In this document: positions 57,187-64,000 of the stretch, one piece after another
Layout: every line of letters begins with the position of its first letter
How positions within the stretch are numbered: position 1 is the first letter of the stretch
NCBI RefSeq assembly: GCF_028389875.1
Contig: NC_084666.1
Location: 66,720,422-66,784,421, forward strand
From: Rhea pennata
Lineage: Eukaryota; Chordata; Aves; Rheiformes; Rheidae
Direction: 5' to 3'
DNA: 64,000 nt
The notes under the pieces: model-generated
What the model saw: only the letters and a program-made list of their open reading frames with translations
Told to the model about the DNA's origin: nothing
The model's database searches: none
Translations under genes and position numbers: made by a program

Positions 57187-58608
57187 CACGTGTAAAAGTC
57201 AGGCACCAGCCCTATCTGCGGGGTGTGTGCCTTGCGGTGGGTGTAGATGTGCCCTTGCCTTGCGGGGCTGTGCCTTTTGGCACGTGAGAGTATGTTGGTT
57301 TCTGAGGCCACAGAAACGGGAAAATGGGTGTTAATTCAGAGGAAAGTCTCTTGGTTTTCTGGTTTAGGTATGTGTTTGGTTGTTGTGTTACTAAAAAGGC
57401 AAGTGTATTTTTTTGTGTGCGTGTTAGCTTTGTAGATGCAGTGTTCTCCAGTGAGGTAGGTAGTATCTTTAGAAAATCATAAAACTTTGTTGAGGGCAAA
57501 GGGGCTATGTGTACAAAATAATAATAATTGCCTTTGAAAAGGAGAGGGAGTATTTGTGATTTGTAATTTTTTGCTGAGTACAGAACATTTTTGCTGAGTA
57601 ACAGTTTAGTCTATTCTTTCCCTTTTTTCTTCTTTTTTCCCTCCACCTCCCAGTGGGAGAAGAATGGGCAACTTAGTCTATTCTTTCCCTTTTTGTTCAG
57701 TGCAGGCTTTTGTCTACTGACAGCTGTGTACTGACAGCACACGTTTGGTTATTTCAAATACAAGAAATAAATCAGTTTTGAAGGGGCACAGCTTGTTCAC
57801 GCTGTTTTTTTTGCTGAAGCGACTTCAGTCTTTTAAAAATTGTAGTAATCAAACACACTGTCATAATTACCTCACAAGCTACTTAAAAATTTTTTTTTTT
57901 ATACTTAAATATCTTGTGTTTGCAATGTAGTCCTGTGTTTTCTCTTGTATTTAATGCGTTATGGTTCCTTACTTGTGTGTGCTTATTATGTAGTGATGTG
58001 TGAGGTGGGAGGAAGGTAAAGGTGATGCTTTTAAATGGCAAAGTTACAGTATCAGAAAGTTTGAGGGATGAACTTTCACTTATAATTTTTAACATGATAA
58101 AGCTTGTTTCCTTTTGAAAATGCTGGCTTTGGGAAGTCTGCAGTAAATAACTTAGGTTCACAATGATAAGGCTCATTATTTAAAAGTCAGTATCTCGGAT
58201 ACAATTTCAGAATTCCCTTCTGTTGCATCCTCTTCACACACGCGCGCACCAGTTTGAGATCATTTTGAGCTGCCCCTAAGGGTTGCAAAAAACCTGGCAG
58301 GGTTTCCTCATATTTCAGCTTAGAATATTTTGTGTTTTCACAAAGTTTTTAATTAAAAAAACTGTTGAATAGCTAGAGATGAATATTGAGCTGAGTTTTA
58401 GACATATTCTGAGTACAAGTTATCTTTTTTCCATGTATTGTGCAAGTTACTGTTTTGAGAGATGCTAGCCAAACTTTAAGCAAAAAAACCCTCTCCCTTG
58501 TTCATGACTTCCGCTTTGTTCAGGTTTGTGGTAGGTGTAGAGTGATAGTCATTCCAATTGAACTTCTTCAAATAATCTTTCTAATAACTACTGTTCTGTT
58601 TCTTACAG

Positions 58609-58689
58609 AATTAGTAGGGGAAAAGCTTGCTCTTTATGAAATATTTACAAAGCATTAAGAATTGAGTCAGTAAAGACAACCAAAAGCTA
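58609..58689 (+). other. TRMT10A: TRMT10A 5'UTR part of the start-codon exon
   Basis: The pyrimidine-rich acceptor CTGTTTCTTACAG ends at 58608. The exon then runs 81 bases to the ATG, so at least one upstream noncoding exon is expected in the CpG island. Confidence 0.75.
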
Positions 58690-58910
58690 ATGTCTTCAGA
58701 AATGCCAGCAGAGAGTCCAGAGGTTCCAACAGAAAGCACTGTGCCTGCAGAGGTTCCTGATGTGCAAGGAAAGGTGAAGTCAAACGATGGTCAAGTAGAA
58801 AGACAGGAGGCAAGCTCAGACAAGGCACAATGTCTTGAACCCATGTCCAAGAGGCAAAGGAAGAAACTGATGAAGCAGAAACAGTGGGAAGAACAGAAAG
58901 ACCTACGCAG
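58690..58910 (+). CDS. TRMT10A: TRMT10A coding exon 1
   Basis: It opens [17 protein letters not shown], sharing the MSSEM start I recall for human TRMT10A. It ends in the basic segment EEQKDLR with donor GTATGC, which splits an Arg codon. Confidence 0.96.
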
Positions 58911-61900
58911 GTATGCTTTGCAATATGGCTTTCCTAGGATCATGTGTAGTATTTAATGCTAATAGTAATAATGTGTGAGCGGAACTTGCATGTAGATTGC
59001 TTTAGCAAAGCAAGGCGGTTGAACTAGTTTTCTTCCACACCAGGTTTAAAGCAATAGTCACAGGCTGCTCCATCTGAGCATCGAGAAACTACAAAGGTAA
59101 GCATCCTGTCTTCATATTAGATGTGCTCCTCCTCTTGAAGAAGATACCAGGAAGGAGTCAAACTTGCTCATGTGTTTTTAACATGTTTGTCCAGAGGGAG
59201 AAATAGCGTGGCCTTTTTCCTTTCTGATTTGGCTGTGCACTGTTCTCCTGTTGCTGTCAGATTTGGTGAATTGTACAAACACTGAATAAAATTTACTTCT
59301 AACATGTAGAATATTGTGCCATGAATGATCACATTGATTTATGATCTACTAAAGCGTTGTTTTGCAGAAGGTGGTGGGTTTCTATATTGTCTTGTTGAAA
59401 GTGAGTCTGCAAAGGGACTGACCTTGGTTTATTCTATTCTTGCTGAACACAAAATGTTCCTTCCCAAGACTGGCTTGGCTGTTAACACAGTGCTTCTTAA
59501 GCTGTCTCTGGAACGTGATCCTGGGCTGTCTGCTCCCACTGGGAGGTGGAGGGAAAGAAAAAACAAACAGTTGCTTCAGAAATCCCTTGAAATGGTCTGT
59601 TCAGTGGAACAGAAGCTGTTTTGTTACTGCAATTTTGGTAGTATTTTTGGTTATTCCTGATACATGACCTGACTCAGAGCACTCATGAATCCATGAAACC
59701 TGCTCTATTGACTCCATTTGGATTTATGTCAGATATCTGTCTCTGTAGTTATGTCCAGTACTTTGCAAATAAAGATGAGTTACCTGCTTTGTGCTGGTGT
59801 TAGCCTAACACAAATTCAAGCAACAAAGACAAGTATAAACTACGTGGTCTTGGGACAGCTATCTTAATCATAGAAGTATGTTTTCATCTGTTTACTCAGC
59901 ATATATGTGCATATTTGTATCTTTTGTTAGGCAGAAACGAAAAGAAAAACGCCAGAAGAGAAAATTAGAACGTCAGTCAAAATTGGACCCTAATAATGAT
60001 GGGAATGACAGAAAGCGTATGCGAAAGGAAGTGGTTCCTAGTACGCTTCGCCTCATTGTCGACTGCAGCTTTGATGACTTGATGGTGCTAAAGGTGAAAG
60101 AAATTTATCCCTCACATAGAGATGTTGAATTGATATCTAATGTCAGTGTTGGTGTGATACGAGAGCGGAAATATTTTAGAGCAGACATCAGCGAATAGTT
60201 AGCATGTTTTAGAATGTAGTGACTGCTAGACCTTAATTTAACTGCTGAATTTTTTCAGGGCTTGGAATATACCTTTGTATAAGCTTGCTAAAGATCTTGT
60301 TTGTCCTCATGGATCTGTGGTAAGTTGGTTTGATTCCAGAGACAGAAATAGAGAAATAGTTTGTGCCTCGTGCTCACCTTGAAGTTGCATGCAGTTCTAC
60401 CTCAAAATGGTTCTTCTGGAGAGGCTGCAAATGCCACATTTAGTTACTTTCTCGTTTGGATTGGACCTGAAGTTCCCAGCAGTGTTAGTAATGATCTGCG
60501 GAAATTTATAATTTTTAGCACTATGAGGATGCTGAGCTTTGTCTCAGTCACGCCAGAGGTAGTTGGGACAGGAAGACAAGCAAATTGGGCTGTCTCTCAG
60601 ATATTACAATAGGTGAAAGAACTGGTGTGATGTTGAAAGGATAGGTAAATATGAGAAGGACCGATGTGATACCTGATGACTGATGAAGGTTCTTAGTCTG
60701 TCATTTTGAGATCAAAACACTGTTAGTGTTTACCACTAAAACAAAAGGATGTTAAACTGCAGCCTTTGGTGTTTGAGGCAAACTTTTTGCTTCCCTGTCT
60801 GTTCTACTGCTGCCACAGCTCTCATCTGCACTGGAAGACTGCTCAAATTCAAGCTTCTGCAAAGCCTATCTAGCTGCTTGCTGAGTGTTATGCATAGCAC
60901 GTTACAGCACTAATGCAGCTGAGTGCCACTGACTGTGAGATTTTTGGGGAGGCTTCGGTTGCTAGGTTGGAACCAGGTTTCCCGAGGGCTCCTTGGCACT
61001 ACCACAGAAGCGATCAGAGCAGCCCCTTGGTATGTTTTGGAGATGCTGCCTGAGTATATCCTGCTATGCTATATCCTTTATAGAACATGTTTCCTTCCCT
61101 GGGCAGGCAGAGCTGCCATTTGGCCTGGTATAAAACCTGGTGCCTTTACTGCAGATATTGAGCAAGGTTGAAATGTCATAAGTGAAGATGTTTGTGGCCA
61201 CTAGATGTAGTTAATTAAACACTTTCTGGCTTCTCTGAAAACTTAAGCTGAAATATTCTAGTGATACAGTTTTTTGTTCTTCACTTGAAATCCTTTAAAA
61301 CTTGGAGGTATCCAAACACTTGAAAATTACTACATGAATAAAAGCAACAAATTGTTGGGGTTTGTTTGTTTCTTAATGAGAATCAGTTACAAGACCACCT
61401 TCCTCATAGAACACTGACACTAAAAATGCTTAAGGTACCTTACAAAAAGGATGACTGATTAACAATATCTGTTGCATGTTATAGCGTACTAGTTACCTCT
61501 TGTCCAAATTTTTAGGTCAAAATGCTGGAACCAGCCACTAAATTATTTACATTGTTTTGAGGTTCTTCAGATTAGTTACACATTTAATTTTCTTAACTAT
61601 ATACTACACAGTTTCAAGGCTTTACTGTGATTAAAAGACTGAATGTAGTTGCAGAGTGAAAAAACTGCTTGATTCCTCGATGAATTTTGAGGATGATATT
61701 ATATAATCTCAATGATCTTTTTTTTTGTTTGTTTTCTAGAATAATTCAAATCGAGTACATGCATAAAAGTATCTAAATACATGTTTTGTGGAAGATGTAT
61801 ATGTATCCATGTCAGCATAATCCCTCCACAGTGGCTCTCTTTTCTTTGAGACCAATGTGCTTACTCTTTCTCTCAGTAGTCATTTTTGCCAGTTAAAAGC

Positions 61901-63813
61901 TTCCCTTTTTTCTCTTTAGCTTCTGACTGGCTCATGGTAAAGCATTTTGTGGTGGTCTGTCTGAAGGACTATGTAAAAACAAATTGTGTTGTATGCAGGA
62001 TGTTAAGAAGCTTCACAAGCAAATTCAGAGATGTTATGCAGAAAACCGCAAAGCATTTCATCCTGTGCAGGTATGCTTAAACTCATGTCAAGCAAACTGT
62101 GTCTCACGTACAAAGCATATGAGAAGGGTAGTACTGACCTAAACTGGTGACAGCCGTAGTAGGCAGACAAAACAATTTGTTTAAACACTCTCTTTAATAA
62201 AATAAAGAGTACTTCTGTTCTAATAGATTAATTTTTAACCCATGTATCGTACAAATCAACATATATGTGAGGGAATATGTGCATGCAGATGAAGAGCGCC
62301 ATATACAGGCATGCCACTGAAACACTTTGTTGATGCTGAGTTTTATGTGACAGGTACAGCTACAAAAGAGGAACTGCATATGTGCAAAGAAAGCTTTTAA
62401 ATGTGTCCCTAACTACAAGAATATGATCTTACATGATTTTCTTAGCTAAAACTCTTGAATTGTTATTTAGCTTAATAGCTAAGGGTAGAAAAAAGATTTG
62501 TACAGAAAGGAAGCAGACTGGCATATTAACATTTCAATATTATGTACCTTCTATTTGTTCTTTTCTAAGTTTTACTTGACCAGCCATGGGGGACAGTTGA
62601 AGAACAACATGAATGAAAATGACAAAGGATGGGTGAACTGGAAGGTGAATAATTGACTCTCTTCCCCTCTCTTCTTACAGAAATAAAGATTATCGTTGTT
62701 AACTAGGTTGTTTGCTGTGAAGGACCTGTGCTTCCCCTTCCCCCCCCCGCCCTGACCAAGACATCAGAATAATAACGTGTTAGAAATAAGTGTAGCTCTT
62801 TATACTCTTAAATAATTTAATTTGATTAAGCCAAGGACTACTTGGCTTGAATCTGTTTTGTTTGTTTTGTTTTGTTTTTTGTTTTGGATCTCTACACACT
62901 TGTTTTTATTGAATAGATGCCATTCTCAGGGAGCTTAGGCAAGACAATTCTTCAAGCAGTTCCAGCAGTTGTTTGTCTTGATGGTGCACTTTTTTTCTTG
63001 GAAAAAGCACTACTTTGAAGTCCTGGTGCAATTCTCTTGTGTGCTTTTTCTTTCTATTGTGTTGCCTCTCAACATGGAAGTGTTTTGTACTGAATAAGCT
63101 TGGCTTGTTAAACTCACGTTTTTTTCTTATGACTCCCTGTTAAAACAAACCAATGTTCCAACAATTTTATCTATGCAAAGTGCTCTTCGTTTAAGGAATA
63201 GCTTTACTATCAGCAGGCCTTGTGTCATGACTGCTTTTCAGAAGTATAGCACAAACCTCTCCTATCCATCAAGTAATGCTAACTAAGTAGGTACTTGTGG
63301 TTGCATTTTTAGAAAGGAAGACTTGAAAATGATTGGGATCCCTAGAGAATGTGTGGTAATTTCTGGAGAGAACGTGTGGAAACTTAGTTTTTTTTCTGAA
63401 GCTCTTCTGGGCTTTCAGAAAGTTCCATGATAATTTTTGCAAGTCAGTGCTTTGGAGACCTGTGGTAGGGACTGGGGATTGTTCATGCAGAAAGCAATCT
63501 GCACTGTGGAGGAGAAAAAGAAATGAAGGGCATATGGGCATATAATGAACTACATACTCTTAGCTTTATATTTGCTGGTTCCACCTTGGGTTTGTAAAAC
63601 ATATGGTTTGCCCAACAATTATTAGTCGACTGTAACTTCCTTTAACTATCTTGTCTTTTGGAGGATATCCAAATTAGAACAGAGCACTATAGCGAGCTAA
63701 TAAAGAAAGAAGACCTAGTATATCTCACCTCAGATTCCCCAGATGTTCTCAGTGAGCTGGATGAGAAGAAAGCCTACGTAATTGGAGGTCTGGTGGATCA
63801 CAATCACCACAAG
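58690..63813 (+). CDS. TRMT10A: TRMT10A, tRNA (guanine-9-N1) methyltransferase; first five coding exons, 3' truncated by window end
   Basis: TRMT10A is the nuclear/cytosolic Trm10-family SPOUT methyltransferase that makes m1G at position 9 of tRNAs using S-adenosylmethionine. Five exons join in frame to give residues 1-227: 58690-58910, 59931-60093, 61999-62070, 62570-62644 and 63664-63813. All have GT-AG borders. The N-terminus is low complexity and acidic. A Lys/Arg-rich coiled region (about 52-95; [30 protein letters not shown]) follows, as in family members. The SPOUT domain begins near residue 111 ([15 protein letters not shown]). [16 protein letters not shown] and [14 protein letters not shown] are the conserved Trm10 motifs. 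The remaining roughly 100 residues, including the end of the SAM-binding knot, lie beyond the window. The gene is divergent from MTTP, as in human. Confidence 0.97.
58911..59930 (+). other. TRMT10A: TRMT10A intron after coding exon 1
   Basis: About 1 kb, with no exon or named repeat recognised. The overlapping frames near 59.33-59.67 kb are unsupported. Confidence 0.7.
59931..60093 (+). CDS. TRMT10A: TRMT10A coding exon 2
   Basis: The acceptor is TTTTGTTAG and the donor is GTGAAA. It encodes residues 74-128: a Lys/Arg-rich stretch, then [18 protein letters not shown], the first strand of the SPOUT domain. Confidence 0.97.
60094..61998 (+). other. TRMT10A: TRMT10A intron after coding exon 2 (about 1.9 kb)
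   Basis: No coding exon or clear repeat is recognised. Short open frames (for example 60361-60612 and 60923-61171) show no family resemblance. Confidence 0.7.
61999..62070 (+). CDS. TRMT10A: TRMT10A coding exon 3
   Basis: Phase-0 exon of 24 codons with acceptor GTATGCAG and donor GTATGC. It encodes [18 protein letters not shown] and AFHPVQ, a highly conserved Trm10-family segment (residues 129-152). It is too short to appear as an independent open frame. Confidence 0.96.
62570..62644 (+). CDS. TRMT10A: TRMT10A coding exon 4
   Basis: Phase-0 exon of 25 codons with acceptor TTTTCTAAG and donor GTGAAT. It encodes [20 protein letters not shown] and WVNWK (residues 153-177), matching the human exon as I recall it with few changes. 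Confidence 0.96.
62645..63663 (+). other. TRMT10A: TRMT10A intron after coding exon 4 (about 1 kb)
   Basis: It contains a T/G-rich stretch near 62.85-62.89 kb. No exon or mobile element is recognised. Confidence 0.7.
63664..63813 (+). CDS. TRMT10A: TRMT10A coding exon 5 (last one inside the window)
   Basis: Phase-0 exon of 50 codons with acceptor GTCTTTTGGAG and donor GTAAAT. It encodes residues 178-227 and includes [16 protein letters not shown] and [14 protein letters not shown], the core of the Trm10 catalytic domain. The next exon (expected to begin GLTYKQA-like) is not reached before 64000. Confidence 0.97.
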
Positions 63814-64000
63814 GTAAATGGTGGCCACAGTTGTTCACAGCTTTTTGGAGGGAGGCAAGGTGGGGGGGGGGGAGGAGAAGAGGAGCATCTTGTTTGACGC
63901 TAGTGTTTTACCTGTGTAAACTAACAAAAATTATAAAATGTCTTTCAAAGAAGAAGACTTTCTTCGAAAAGGTTTGGAAGAAAGCAAAAAGTGTGTGGCG
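63814..64000 (+). other. TRMT10A: Start of the next TRMT10A intron, window end
   Basis: Intronic sequence with a short G run near 63861-63871. The window ends before the next exon. Confidence 0.7.

Noticed and set aside
59325-59667. Extra TRMT10A exon suggested by a 111-codon frame
   Set aside because: Exons 1 and 2 already join in frame with conserved sequence across this interval, and the frame has no Trm10 similarity.

Overview
This is vertebrate nuclear DNA and almost certainly a bird. It has long AT-rich introns with GT-AG splice junctions, CpG islands over two promoters, and a tRNA-Ile-derived SINE with a CR1-like tail, a structure I recall from passerine genomes (TguSINE1). The gene order C4orf54 - MTTP - TRMT10A matches the block I recall from human chromosome 4q23, read in the opposite direction.

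Layout: 1-5.5 kb has no recognisable gene. 5.6-10.6 kb is a very GC-rich CpG island holding the single large coding exon of a C4orf54 orthologue (+ strand), probably followed by a short 3'UTR intron and a 3'UTR exon ending near 11.7 kb. 11.8-24.1 kb is AT-rich intergenic sequence with degraded repeats. 24.35-52.43 kb is a complete MTTP gene (- strand): 18 coding exons were resolved, every phase joins, and they sum to 2,682 nt (893 codons plus stop). Its proximal promoter (about 52.54-52.63 kb) keeps a FOX/AGGTCA module and a near-perfect HNF1 site. After a gap of about 4 kb, a CpG-island promoter (56.56-57.02 kb) drives TRMT10A (+ strand). Its first five coding exons (58.69-63.81 kb) lie in the window and the rest of the gene is cut off by the window end.

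Function: MTTP is the ER lipid-transfer subunit needed to assemble apoB lipoproteins. TRMT10A is a SPOUT-fold tRNA m1G9 methyltransferase. C4orf54 is poorly characterised and has a DUF4585-like C-terminal repeat. The three are linked by conserved position, not by a shared pathway. MTTP and TRMT10A are transcribed divergently.

I found no exotic system. The items most worth a second look are a 48-nt frame-preserving candidate cassette exon in MTTP intron 5, the tRNA-Ile/CR1 SINE in MTTP intron 7, the preserved MTTP promoter grammar, a palindromic MYB-motif cluster in the TRMT10A promoter, a probable 3'UTR intron in C4orf54, and several fossil palindromic or MIR-like repeats.
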